From positions 1-34,485 of the forward strand of contig SLCC01000075.1 of NCBI GenBank assembly GCA_007126035.1: a stretch of DNA of 34,485 nt, in the 5' to 3' direction. The DNA comes from Gemmatimonadota bacterium (GTDB lineage Bacteria; Gemmatimonadota; Gemmatimonadetes; Longimicrobiales; RSA9). Shown piece by piece: positions 8,221 to 18,200 of the stretch. The notes beneath the pieces are model-generated. The model had not been told where the DNA came from. It was given only the letters and a program-made list of their open reading frames with translations, and ran no database searches. Numbering within the stretch: position 1 is the first letter of the stretch; each line of letters starts with the position of its first letter. Both the position numbers and the translations under genes were made by a program.

Positions 8221-8606
8221 GCGAGGACAGGCACATCATCCCTGATCGTGACGAGGCGCTGGGCCGGCTGCTGGCGGAGGTCGAGCCGCGGCGGGAGCGG
8301 TCCGAGGCGGAGTGGTCGGCGTTGGAGACGCGCATTGCAGGGTCCGTTGAGCTCCCGCTGGCGCGGATGCGCCGGCGGAGTTGGCTGTCGCCGGTGCTGG
8401 ATCGGGCGAGGCCCATGGCGGCCGCGGCGGCGGTGGTGCTGCTGTTCCTGGGCGGAGTGGTCTACCTGACGCCGCGCCCGGCAGCGACCGTGGCCGACTT
8501 CTCCGCCGAACTGATAGAGTTGCTGGGCGAGGAGGAGGTGCGCTCCATATTCCCTGGCGCTGATGACACGGACCGCCTCCTCGAGGCGGCCATTGCGGCA
8601 CGGTGA
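8217..8606 (+). CDS. Single-span membrane protein, probable anti-sigma factor
   Basis: The 129-residue product has a charged cytoplasmic N-terminal part (about 1-65), one hydrophobic helix (about 67-85, PMAAAAAVVLLFLGGVVYL) and a short acidic extracytoplasmic tail. It overlaps the sigma gene by four bases (ATGA) and the next gene by GTGA, so all three are translationally coupled. This position, size and topology fit an anti-sigma factor that holds the sigma factor at the membrane. The zinc-binding HxxxCxxC motif of many ECF anti-sigma factors is absent, so it would be a non-ZAS type such as CnrY. Sequence alone does not prove the role. Confidence 0.65.
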   Translation: MSEDRHIIPDRDEALGRLLAEVEPRRERSEAEWSALETRIAGSVELPLARMRRRSWLSPVLDRARPMAAAAAVVLLFLGGVVYLTPRPAATVADFSAELIELLGEEEVRSIFPGADDTDRLLEAAIAAR

Positions 8607-9010
8607 ACATGAGATTGAACGCGACTGTGACGGCTACGTTCGTCCTGATCGCCGCCTTCGCGGGCGGCCTGCTAACGGGCGTCTTGATAGAACGACGGCT
8701 GGTGACGCCGACGGAGGCGGAAGCTTCCGTGGCCACAGTCTCCCATCGACCCGGCAGCCCCGGTGACAGGGAGCGGATCGCCCGGGAGCTGGGCCTCACG
8801 GCCGAGCAGGAGGCGGAGATCGACGTGATCCTGGACGAGCAGCAGCAGCGGATCCACGAGATCATGAAGGAGACCCGGCCCCTGACCCGGGCCGTGGTCC
8901 ACGAGACGAGGATCCGGATCGAGGAGGTACTGACGCCCGAGCAGAGGGCCAGGTTCGAGGAGATGCGGCATACCTCGTCGAGACCCGAGAAGCCGGGACG
9001 GGACGAGTGA
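8603..9010 (+). CDS. Spy/CpxP/CnrX-like periplasmic sensor with LTxxQ motifs
   Basis: The 135-residue product has an N-terminal hydrophobic anchor or signal (about 8-28) and a charged, helical periplasmic part. It contains two LTxxQ motifs, LTAEQ (65-69) and LTPEQ (110-114), the hallmark of the Spy/CpxP/ZraP and heavy-metal-resistor superfamily. His residues occur at about 48, 85, 100 and 123 with nearby Met, which could bind metal, but I cannot assign ligands. A GTG at 8603 overlaps the upstream stop; an ATG two codons later (8609) is an equal alternative. Being third after sigma and the presumed anti-sigma, it is likely the periplasmic signal input, as CnrX is for CnrYH. Confidence 0.78.
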   Translation: MNMRLNATVTATFVLIAAFAGGLLTGVLIERRLVTPTEAEASVATVSHRPGSPGDRERIARELGLTAEQEAEIDVILDEQQQRIHEIMKETRPLTRAVVHETRIRIEEVLTPEQRARFEEMRHTSSRPEKPGRDE

Positions 9011-9049
9011 ACACCAGTTCGAGGGCAGGGGTATCGACGCCTGCATGGG

Positions 9050-10564
9050 ATGGTCACGATGGGGATGGATAGACGTATGATGCAGCTTCGAGGAGGAACG
9101 CGCCTGCTGGGCGCGATGGTGGCGGCGCTGGTGCTGGTGATACAGCCCTTCCCCGCGGCGGGTCAGGAAGCGGCCCCGGCGCTCACGCTGGAGGAGGCCG
9201 TAGCCCTGGCCCGGGACAACAATCCCGAATTCCTGAGCCAGGAGAACGACCTGACCTCAGCCCAGTGGTCCGTCCGCTCGGCGTACGGAGACCTGCTGCC
9301 GTCGGCGAACGCGTCCATGGGCATGGGCTACTCTGCATCGGGCGAGCGGCGGTTCCAGACGGTGGGGTTGGGTGAGCAGCCGGCCATGTACTCGTCGAGC
9401 TACAACCTGGGCCTTAGCTACACGCTCAACCGTGCCCGCCTCCTGGAGCCGGGTCGCGCCCGGGCGCAGCAGAGGGCGACCCGGGCACGGGTCGACGGCG
9501 CCGGGCAGCAGCTCGACGCGAACGTGCGGCGGGCGTACCTGGCGGTGCTCCAGACCGAGGCGGCGGCCGTACAGGCGCGGCAGGAGGTGGAGCGGACGGC
9601 CGAGCACATCCGGCTGGCGCAGGCTCGCCTGGACGTGGGCACGGGGACCCTGCTCGACGTGCGGCGGGCGGAAGTCCAGCACGGCCAGGCCGAGGTCCGG
9701 GTAGTGCAGGCGGAGAACTCGGCGGCGGCGGAGCGGCTGTCCCTGGGCCGGCTCCTGGGCGTTCGTCTTGACGATGAGGCCCGCCTCACGACGCGGTTCG
9801 AGCTCTTCGAGCCGGAGTGGGAGCGGGACCAGATCGTGGCCATGGCCATGGACAACAACCCGTCCCTGAGGGCCTCGCGGGCGCAGGAAGAAGCGATCGT
9901 GACAGGCCGGTCGGTGGCCAGGAGCGAGTACCTGCCCACCATCAGCGCCAGCCTGGGGTTCCGCGGGGACCTGGCCCAGGCGGCGAGCATCGACCCGCTC
10001 CTCGCCAACGAGCTCGCCCAGGCGGAGCGCAGCTACTCGAGCTGCCTGGAGCAGAACCAGATACGGCAGTCGGCGGGGCTCGCTCCCGTCACCTGCCGGC
10101 CGGCGGACCCGGTGCAGATCGAGGACCGACTCCGGACCCAGCATTCCGGGTGGCCCTTCGACTGGAGGAGCCAGCCCATGTCGGCCAGCCTGAGCATCTC
10201 GCTCCCGCTATTCACGGGACTGAGCCGCCAGCACCGGATCGAGGAGGCGAACCTGGCCGTGGACGGTGCTCGTCACGCGGTGCGGGCCGAGGAGCTGCGG
10301 GTCAGCGCGGAGGCGGAGACGCTGCTGCGCAACGTGTCCGCCTCGTACCGGACCGCGCAGTTGCAGGCCCGGGTCAGGGAGACGGCGGCGGAGGAGCTCC
10401 GGCTGGCACAGGAGCAGTACCGATCGGGCCTGGCCACCACGGTCCAGGTCACGGACGCCCAGACGAACCTGGGCGAAGCTGAGCGGGCGGAGATCGGCGC
10501 CATCTATGACTATCACCAGTCGCTCGCCGCGCTCGAGGCGCTGGTGGGCACACCTCTGCGTTGA
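9050..10564 (+). CDS. TolC-family outer-membrane efflux channel
   Basis: The 504-residue protein has a signal peptide ending near PAAGQ (about residue 38) and the two-fold helical repeat of outer-membrane efflux proteins. The first half begins LTLEEAVALARDNNPEFLSQENDL and the second half repeats with QIVAMAMDNNPSLRASRAQEEAI. Long Ala/Arg/Glu-rich coiled-coil helices follow each, and the C-terminal half has EQYRSGLATTVQVTDAQTNL, typical of TolC relatives. A ~40-residue insertion around YSSCLEQNQIRQSAGLAPVTCRP contains two Cys that could form a disulfide. Several in-frame ATGs (9050, 9059, 9065, 9077) make the exact start uncertain. It should form the exit duct for the RND pumps encoded downstream. 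Confidence 0.92.
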   Translation: MVTMGMDRRMMQLRGGTRLLGAMVAALVLVIQPFPAAGQEAAPALTLEEAVALARDNNPEFLSQENDLTSAQWSVRSAYGDLLPSANASMGMGYSASGERRFQTVGLGEQPAMYSSSYNLGLSYTLNRARLLEPGRARAQQRATRARVDGAGQQLDANVRRAYLAVLQTEAAAVQARQEVERTAEHIRLAQARLDVGTGTLLDVRRAEVQHGQAEVRVVQAENSAAAERLSLGRLLGVRLDDEARLTTRFELFEPEWERDQIVAMAMDNNPSLRASRAQEEAIVTGRSVARSEYLPTISASLGFRGDLAQAASIDPLLANELAQAERSYSSCLEQNQIRQSAGLAPVTCRPADPVQIEDRLRTQHSGWPFDWRSQPMSASLSISLPLFTGLSRQHRIEEANLAVDGARHAVRAEELRVSAEAETLLRNVSASYRTAQLQARVRETAAEELRLAQEQYRSGLATTVQVTDAQTNLGEAERAEIGAIYDYHQSLAALEALVGTPLR

Positions 10565-10568
10565 ACGG

Positions 10569-11909
10569 ATGCCAAAGATGACTGATTCGAGTCTGCCGCT
10601 TCGCCGGTCCGGCACCGGCCGGCTGACCGCCCCCGGGGCTATCCTGCTCCTGGGCGCAATCGCCTTCGGTGCCACGGCTTGTGGCGATTCCCGCGCGGAA
10701 ACACCGACGCGGAACGGGCCCGGGATGACCGGCGGTGGTGAGCGGGCGATCCCCGTGGCCGCCGAGGTGGTGGTGCCCCGGGAGATGCAGGTGATCCTCC
10801 GTGGCAGCGCCAACCTGCGGGCCCGCGAGGAGGTGGAGGTGCTGCCGAAGCAGGCGGGCGTGATCTCCCGGATCATGGTGGAGGAGGGGATGCGGGTGCA
10901 GGCGGGCCAGGCGTTGGCCTCCCTCGACAGTGAGGAGTGGGAGCTTCAGGCCCGTCAGTCGGAGGCCCGGGCCCGGGCGGCGCGTGACGCGGCGAACCGG
11001 GCGGCCCAGCTCCAGAGCCAGGGCCTGATCTCGGACCAGGAGGTGGAACGCCTCATGTCCGACGCCCAGGTGGCCGAGGCGGACCTGGGGTTGGCCCGGC
11101 TCCGGGTCCGGAACGCCGTCATAGTGGCGCCCATCGCCGGCGTCGTCACGCATCGCCTGGTCGAGCGCGGCCAGCTGGTGAACAGCGGCACGCCCACCTT
11201 CCGGGTAGCGGACCTGTCCCGGCTGGAGGCGGCTGTGGGAGTCCCCGAGCGCGAGGCGAATCGTGTCCAGGCGGGTCAGCTGGCCAGGGTCCGGATCGAA
11301 GGACAGGCGCCGAACCAGGGACGGGTGGCACGGGTTCGCCCCGTGGTGGACCCGGCCAGCGGTACGGTGCAGGTGGTGGTCGAGGTCGATCCACAGCAGG
11401 GCGGCGGGCTACGGCCCGGTCAGTTCGTGAACGTGGAGATCGTCACCGAGACGCTGGACGAGCGGCTCACGCTGCCCCGTACAGCGGTACTGGTCGACGG
11501 GGCGGAGCCCCGGGTCTTCGCCATCTCCGGCGGCCGGGCCCAGGAGCGGGAAGTGACGCTGGGCGTGAGCCAGGCCGAGCGGGTCGAGGTGCGCGGGGGC
11601 GTAAGCCCCGGCGATACGGTGGTAGTGGTGGGGCAGGACAATCTGCGGCCCGGTGTGGCGGTGAACCTCATGGAGCTGGACGGCCAGGCCCTGGCTGAGT
11701 CGGAGCGGCCCCGTCCCACACCGGGCCAGGCGCCCGCTGGCGACATACCCAGCCTGGCGGAGATCGAGCAGCGCCTGATCGAGCGGGGCATCCCCCAGGC
11801 GCAGGCGCGCCAGATGGCCGAACAGATCCAGCGGGGCGAGACGCCGGCGGGCATGGGTGGCCGCGGTGGGACTGGCCGACCGGGCGGCGGGCCCGGCGGT
11901 AGCCAGTAG
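10569..11909 (+). CDS. RND efflux periplasmic adaptor lipoprotein (HlyD/MFP family)
   Basis: This 446-residue adaptor should link the inner-membrane pump to the TolC-type channel. A lipobox-like GATAC (about residues 33-37) suggests a lipid anchor. The barrel-sandwich (lipoyl-like) halves are visible: EVEVLPKQAGVISRIMVEEGMRVQAGQALASLD and VIVAPIAGVVTHRLVERGQLV. A short alpha-helical hairpin lies between them, followed by beta-barrel and membrane-proximal domains (RVADLSRLEAAVGVPE, GLRPGQFVNVEI, RTAVLVDGAEPRVFAI). The C-terminus carries an unusual ~60-residue extension, a charged helix then a Gly-rich tail. The gene begins four bases after the tolC-like stop. The open frame extends upstream into the channel gene, but the lipoprotein signal fixes the start near 10569. 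Confidence 0.92.
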   Translation: MPKMTDSSLPLRRSGTGRLTAPGAILLLGAIAFGATACGDSRAETPTRNGPGMTGGGERAIPVAAEVVVPREMQVILRGSANLRAREEVEVLPKQAGVISRIMVEEGMRVQAGQALASLDSEEWELQARQSEARARAARDAANRAAQLQSQGLISDQEVERLMSDAQVAEADLGLARLRVRNAVIVAPIAGVVTHRLVERGQLVNSGTPTFRVADLSRLEAAVGVPEREANRVQAGQLARVRIEGQAPNQGRVARVRPVVDPASGTVQVVVEVDPQQGGGLRPGQFVNVEIVTETLDERLTLPRTAVLVDGAEPRVFAISGGRAQEREVTLGVSQAERVEVRGGVSPGDTVVVVGQDNLRPGVAVNLMELDGQALAESERPRPTPGQAPAGDIPSLAEIEQRLIERGIPQAQARQMAEQIQRGETPAGMGGRGGTGRPGGGPGGSQ

Positions 11910-11961
11910 TGGCGGGTCGCGATGATCCTCGTGCAGTTCACGCAGTAGCGAAGGAAGCTGA

Positions 11962-14900
11962 ATGAAGCTCGTAGACCTGTCCATCCGCAGGCCGGTGGCA
12001 ATTGCGATGGCATTCCTGGCCATCGTCGTCTTCGGCGTGGTCTCGTTCAGCCGGCTTCCGCTGGACCTGCTGCCGGGGATCGCTTTCCCCACAGTGACCA
12101 TCCAGACCACGTACCCGGGAGTCGGCCCACAGGAGATCGAGACGCTGGTCTCACGGCCCATCGAGGAGACCGTCTCGGTAGTGCGCGGTGTCCAGGAGGT
12201 GACCAGCCGGTCCCGTCCCGGCCGCTCCGACGTGACGGTGGCGTTCCGCTGGGGCACCGACATGGACTTCGCCGCCCTGGACCTGCGGGAGCGACTGGAC
12301 CTCCTGAACCTGCCGCCGGCGGCGAGCCGTCCCACCATCGCCCGTTACGACCCGAACACGGAGCCGGTGCTGCGCTTCGCCCTGACCTCCGCCCGTCCCC
12401 TGGACGCACGGGTGGCGGCGGACCGCGAAGAGCTGATGCGCCTGCGCTGGCTGGCCGAAGAGCAGGTCCGCCGGTCGCTCGAGGGGATCGAGGGCGTTGC
12501 CGGCGTCCGCGTCACCGGCGGCCTGGAGGAGGAGATCCGCGTCGAGGTGGACGAGTCCCGGCTGGCGGCGCTGGGCATCCCCTTCCGGCAGGTGGCGGCC
12601 CGGCTCCAGGCGGAGAACGTTAACCTGGCCGGCGGGATCCTGGAGGAGGCGGACGCCGAGTACGTAGTCCGTACGGTGAACGAGTTCGCCAACCTGGACG
12701 AGATCCGTGACGTTGTGATCGGCACGGTGGGCGGCCAGGCGGTGCAGCTCAAGGACCTGGCCGTGGTCCGGCGCGAGGCGGCGGAGCGTGAGACCATCTC
12801 CCGCGTGAACGGTGTGGAGGCGGTGGAGGTGGCGGTGCTCCGCGAGTCCACTGCGAACATCGTGGCGGTGGCGGAGACGGTCCGGCAGCGGGTCGAGACC
12901 CTGGGTGAGACGCTGCCCGCCGGCGTTGGGATAGCGCTGGTCCGGGACGAGTCGGTCTTCATCCGCAACGCCGTCACGGATGTGCAGTGGGCGGCGGCCT
13001 TCGGTGGGCTGCTGGCGGTGCTGGTGCTGCTGCTCTTCCTGCGACACCTGCCCACGACGCTCATCGTGGCCACGGCCATACCCATCTCCGTGATCGCCAC
13101 CTTCGTGCTCATGTTCGGCCGGGGCATCACGCTGAACATCATGAGCCTGGGCGGCCTTGCCCTGGGCATCGGGATGCTCGTGGACAGCGCCATCGTGGTG
13201 CTCGAGTCCGTGGCCCGGGAGCGGGAGGCCGGCCGGTCGCCGGCGGAAGCGGCGTCCGTGGGCGCCGGCCGGGTCGCCCGCGCCGTCATCGCATCCACGC
13301 TGACCACGGTCGCCGTCTTCATTCCCATCGTCTTCGTGGAGGGCGTGGCGGGTCAGCTCTTCGGCGACCAGGCCTGGACGGTCTCGTTCGCCCTCCTGGC
13401 CGCGTTGGTCGTGGCCCTGACCCTGATCCCCATGCTGGCGTCCCGGGGCAGCGGCGCCCAGGTGACGGCTGGGCGGATAGGTCAATCCCGTGCCACCGAG
13501 CGGGTCGGCGCCACGGTGGCGGCTGGCGCGGGCCTGGGGATCCTGGGGCTGCGCAAGGTCGTACGCGTCATCGCACGGGCTCTCCAGCCCCTGCTCGATG
13601 CCTTCGACCGGGGCTACGGCTGGCTCGACTCCCGGTACCCGGACTGGCTGAGCGCAGGCCTGCGGCGCCCCGGACGCGTGCTGGGCGCCACGGGGCTAGC
13701 CGTACTGGTGGCCCTGCTGCTGGTCCCCCGCCTCGGCCTCGAGCTGATCCCGGAGCTGAGCCAGGGCGAGCTGGTGGTGGAGATCGAGGCGGCGCCGGGC
13801 ACCAGCCTCACGCGGATGGAGCAGTTGACGCGCCAGGCGGAGCAGTCCGCCCTCAACGTCCAGGGCGTACGGGAAGTCTTCGCCACCGTGGGCATGCGTG
13901 GTGTGGGCGGCGCCATCGGCGGTGGCAGCGGCGACATCGAGCGCCATGCCGCCACGCTCCTGGTCCGCCTGGACGACATCCGCGTCCCGGAGACCCGGGT
14001 CAGGGAGGCCCTGGCCGAGTCACTGTCCGGCATGCCGGGCGTGGCCTTCCGCATCGACCAGCCCCGGCTGTTCACCCTGGCCGCGCCCATCGAGGTGGAG
14101 GTCAGGGGCTACAACCTCCAGCAGTTGAGCGAGGTGACGGCGGACGTGCGGGCGAGGCTCCGGGCCATGCCAGAAGTGGCAGGTGTGGAGGAGCCCCGGC
14201 GGGAAGGCAATCCCGAGATCACCATCCGGTTCGACCGGGACCGGGCGGCCCGGGCCGGGCTGACTGTAGTGGACGCGGCTGAAGCCGTATCGGCTCGGGT
14301 CAGGGGCATAGGCGCGACTGAGTTCACCGAGCGGGACCGGGACATCGGGATCCTGGTCCAGGCCCGTGAAGAGCAGCGGCGTACGCTCCAGGACCTGGCG
14401 GACCTGCGGATCGAGACGCCCACCGGCAGCGTTGCCCTGTCGTCCATCGCCACCCTGGGCTTCGGCGAGGGCCCGGCGGAGATAGTGAGGCGGAACGGGT
14501 CACGCGTTGCCCTGGTGCAGGCGGTGCCCGCGGGCCGTGACCTGGCGGGCATACTGGGCAGGATCCAGGAGGAGGTCCGGTCCGTGCCCGCGCCCGCCGA
14601 CATGGCCGTGGTGGTGGCGGGACAGTCCCGGGAGCTCCAGGGCTCCATCCGCTCCATGCAGATGGCCCTGCTCCTGGCCGTCTTCCTGGTCTACCTGGTG
14701 ATGGCCAGCCAGTTCGAGTCGTTCCGGCAGCCCATGGTCATCATGGTATCGGTGCCGCTGGCTATGGTGGGCGCCGGGCTCAGCCTCTGGATCACCAGGA
14801 CGCCCATCTCGGTGGTGGCCCTCATAGGCGTGGTGATGCTGGCGGGCATTGTGGTCAACAACGCCATCGTGCTGCTGGACACGGTCAACCAGCTCCGCCG

Positions 14901-15225
14901 CGACGAGGGGCTCGAGCTGGACGACGCCTTGCGGGAGGGCGCCCGGTTGAGGCTCAGGCCTATCGTGATCTCCACCCTGACCACGGTCCTGGGGCTCATG
15001 CCGCTGGCACTGATCCGGGGCGAGGGGATGGAGCTGCGCGCGCCGCTGGCCATCCCGGTGATCGGCGGCCTGCTGGTGGCCACGGTCCTGACCCTGATGG
15101 TAGTGCCGGTCCTGTACCGGCTGGTGGAGAGCTGGAGCCTGCGCCGGGCAACGAGCCGGGCGCTGGCGGCGGCGGGTACGGTGTCCCCGCCGTCCGAGGC
15201 CAGGCCCGAGCTGGCGGGGGAATGA
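11962..15225 (+). CDS. RND-family inner-membrane efflux pump, first of two
   Basis: At 1087 residues this is a full-length AcrB-type transporter with 12 expected transmembrane helices and two large periplasmic loops. The start has a good ribosome-binding site (aaggaag). The N-terminus MKLVDLSIRRPVAIAMAFLAIVVFG and the PGVGPQEIETLVSRPIEE pore-domain segment are typical. In helix 4 the proton-relay region reads GIGMLVDSAIVVLES, with one Asp instead of the Asp-Asp pair of AcrB; helix 10 reads IVVNNAIVLLDTVNQL, with Asn where AcrB has Lys. These resemble the hydrophobe/SwrC-like branch and lack the DFG...DGAVVMVEN signature of heavy-metal pumps. About 50 extra residues lie in the central loop (near residue 495-545). 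Substrate unknown. Confidence 0.93.
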   Translation: MKLVDLSIRRPVAIAMAFLAIVVFGVVSFSRLPLDLLPGIAFPTVTIQTTYPGVGPQEIETLVSRPIEETVSVVRGVQEVTSRSRPGRSDVTVAFRWGTDMDFAALDLRERLDLLNLPPAASRPTIARYDPNTEPVLRFALTSARPLDARVAADREELMRLRWLAEEQVRRSLEGIEGVAGVRVTGGLEEEIRVEVDESRLAALGIPFRQVAARLQAENVNLAGGILEEADAEYVVRTVNEFANLDEIRDVVIGTVGGQAVQLKDLAVVRREAAERETISRVNGVEAVEVAVLRESTANIVAVAETVRQRVETLGETLPAGVGIALVRDESVFIRNAVTDVQWAAAFGGLLAVLVLLLFLRHLPTTLIVATAIPISVIATFVLMFGRGITLNIMSLGGLALGIGMLVDSAIVVLESVAREREAGRSPAEAASVGAGRVARAVIASTLTTVAVFIPIVFVEGVAGQLFGDQAWTVSFALLAALVVALTLIPMLASRGSGAQVTAGRIGQSRATERVGATVAAGAGLGILGLRKVVRVIARALQPLLDAFDRGYGWLDSRYPDWLSAGLRRPGRVLGATGLAVLVALLLVPRLGLELIPELSQGELVVEIEAAPGTSLTRMEQLTRQAEQSALNVQGVREVFATVGMRGVGGAIGGGSGDIERHAATLLVRLDDIRVPETRVREALAESLSGMPGVAFRIDQPRLFTLAAPIEVEVRGYNLQQLSEVTADVRARLRAMPEVAGVEEPRREGNPEITIRFDRDRAARAGLTVVDAAEAVSARVRGIGATEFTERDRDIGILVQAREEQRRTLQDLADLRIETPTGSVALSSIATLGFGEGPAEIVRRNGSRVALVQAVPAGRDLAGILGRIQEEVRSVPAPADMAVVVAGQSRELQGSIRSMQMALLLAVFLVYLVMASQFESFRQPMVIMVSVPLAMVGAGLSLWITRTPISVVALIGVVMLAGIVVNNAIVLLDTVNQLRRDEGLELDDALREGARLRLRPIVISTLTTVLGLMPLALIRGEGMELRAPLAIPVIGGLLVATVLTLMVVPVLYRLVESWSLRRATSRALAAAGTVSPPSEARPELAGE

Positions 15226-15228
15226 GCC

Positions 15229-18200
15229 ATGTCGCTACCGCGCTTCGCCGTCCGCCGGCCCGTGACCACGGGCATGATGATCGTCACCATCGTGATCTTG
15301 GGGGCGATATCCACCAGCATGATCAGCCTGGACCTGTGGCCCTCCTTCGAGCGCCCGGTCATCCGGGTGACGGTCCCCTACCCCGACGCCAGCCCGGCGG
15401 AGGTGGAGCGGAAGATCGTGCGCCCGCTGGAGGAGGAGCTGGGCACGGTGCGCCGGCTCGAGAGCATCACGTCCACGGCCAGCCAGAACCGGGCCCGGCT
15501 CCAGCTCGAGTTCGAGCCGGGCACCCACATGGACCTGGCCGCCCTCGAGGTCCGGGAGCGAGCCGAGCTGACCCGGAGCCGCCTGCCGGACGACGTGGAC
15601 CGGATCGACCTCAGTCGCTTCGGCACGGACGACCAGCCGGTCCTGCGCGGCGCTATCTCGTGGCAGGGTGAGCCCGCCCGGCTCACCGAGCTGATCGAGC
15701 GACGCGTCGAGCCCGCGATCCTGGCGGTACCGGGCGTCGCGGCGGTGGACTTCAGCGGTCTCGAGGCCCGGGAAGTCACGGTCGAACTGGACCAGGCCCG
15801 GATGCAGTCGGCGGGCGTGACCCTGTCCCAGATCGGCGCGGCGCTCTCCCGTGGTAACCAGGACGTGTCCGCCGGCGAGGTAGAGCTTGGCGACATGCGG
15901 TTCCTGGTCCGGGCGGAGGGTACGTTCCGCCGGCCCGAGGAGATCGAGGCCCTGCCGCTGGGCTCGAACGGCGTGCGCCTGGGCGACGTGGCCACCGTCC
16001 GCTACGACTACCCGGACCGGGACTTCTTCTTCAGGCTCAACGGCGAGAACGCGCGCCAGCTCCAGGTCTACAAGGACTCGGAGGCCAACATCGTGGAGGT
16101 GGCCCGGGAGGTCCGGGCCACGCTGGAGGCGTTGCGCGAGGAGCCGGGGCTGGCGGGCATCGGGTTCAGGTTCTGGCAGGACCAGTCGGACGGGATCCTC
16201 GAGGCGCTGCACGCACTGACCAGGGCAGGCGTCATTGGCGGGATCCTGGCCATCATCATCCTCTTCGTGTTCCTGCGACGCATCACGCCCACCCTCATCG
16301 TGGCGGCGTCGATCCCCGTGTCCCTCATCTTCACGGTGACCATCCTCCACGTGAGCGGTGCCAGCATCAACGTCATTACGCTGTCGGGCCTGATGCTGGC
16401 CGTGGGAATGCTCATCGACAATGCCGTGGTGGTGGTGGAGAACATCTTCCGGCACCGGGAGGCGGGCGACAGCGCCGAGGACGCCGCCGTCTCCGGCGCG
16501 TCGGAGGTGGGGCTGGCGATCCTGGCGGGCACGACCACGACCATCGTGGTGTTCATGCCCCTGCTGTTCATGACACCGAACATGATGGGCACCCAGATGA
16601 GGGCGTTCGGGATGTCCATCTCCTTCGCCATCGCCGCGAGCCTGGGCATCGCCTTCACCCTGGTCCCGCTGCTGGCCAAGTGGCTGCTCCGGGGCGAGAT
16701 GCCCGAGCCGGGCGGGCTGTTCACGAAGGTCTCGAACGGGTACCGATGCGTCCTGGACCGGCTGCTGGGCCGCCGTCTCCTCACCGGCCTCGCGGCCCTG
16801 GCGGTCTTCGCCGGCGGTGGGTACGCCGTCTGGTCGCTGCCCAGGGACCTCATGCCCAACGAGGACCGGCGCTTCGTCATGATGGGCGTCTCCACGCCGC
16901 GGGGCATGAGCGTGGAGGAGCGGAGCGAGCTGTTCGCGCAGGTGGAACTACTGCTGCTGGATAACGCCGAGCGGCTCGAGATCACCAACGTCAACGCCAT
17001 GTCATCGCCCAACTTCAGCAACATCATGATGTCGCTGAAGCCGTACTCGGAAGGCGCCCAGCTGTCGTCCGCCGAGATCAGCATGATGATCCAGGACGAG
17101 CTGCCCGTGGTGCCCGGCGTGCAATGGCGCCAGCGCCGGGCCTGGGGCATGGGCGGGCGAGTGAGCGTCCGGCTCATCGGCGAGAGCACCGACGTCCTGG
17201 CCGAGCTGGCCGAGCTAGTCGAGTGGCGCCTCGAGCGGGAGATCCCGGGCATCCAGAACCTGGACAACTCCCTCCAGGCCGGCAACGAGGAGATCCGGGT
17301 CCGGGTGAGCCGGGAAGCCGCCGAGCGACAGGGCCTCACGTCCCGCGACGTGGCCCAGGCCGTCTCCGGCGCCCTCCGTGGGCGCGCCGCCACACGATTC
17401 CGGTCCGGCGACCGCGAGGTGGAGGTGCTGGCCCAGCTCCGGGAAGAGGACCGCCTCTCCATCGACCAGCTCGGCACCCTGGCCATCGGCACGCCAGACG
17501 GGCGGAACATCCAGCTCAACACCTTGGCCGACCTGGTACTGGTGGGCGGGCCCCAGGACATCCGGCGGGAGAACCGGCTCACATCCGTGAGCGTGTCCGG
17601 CGAGGTGTCGCCGGGGCACAGCCGCGAGGCGGTCCAGGGCGAGGTCACCGCCCTCATGGAAACGCTGGAGCTGCCCGCTGGTTACAGCTGGGACCTTGGC
17701 CGGGGCTTCCGGGAGGAGCAACAGCAGCTCGGTGAGATGTTCTTCGCCATAATCCTGGCACTCGTGCTCATCTACCTGCTCCTGGCAGCCCTCTTCGAGA
17801 GCCTCCTGCTCCCGGTCATCATCTACTTCTCCATCTTCTTCGCCCTGCCCGGGATGGGCGTCGTGTTCCTGCTCACCGGCACGCCGATCTCCATCCTGTC
17901 GTTCCTGGGCATCCTCATCACCGTGGGGATCGTGGTGAACAACTCCATCGTCATGATCGACCTGGTGAATCAGCTCCGGGCCCGCGGTCAGGACAGGAAG
18001 ACCGCTTTGCTCAACGGCTGCCAGGCCAGGATGCGGCCCGTGCTGATGACATCACTCACCACCCTCATCGGGATGATGCCCATGGCCTTCTTCTCCGGCG
18101 AAGGGATGGGTCAGATGTTCTCGCCCATCGGTCAGGCGGTCATCGGAGGCCTCACCACCTCCATGATCCTGACCCTCCTGCTCACGCCCGTCCTCTACGC

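Noticed and set aside
10266-10568. Upstream extension of the adaptor gene inside the tolC-like gene
   Set aside because: The sequence overlaps the channel's coding frame; the adaptor's lipoprotein signal begins at 10569.
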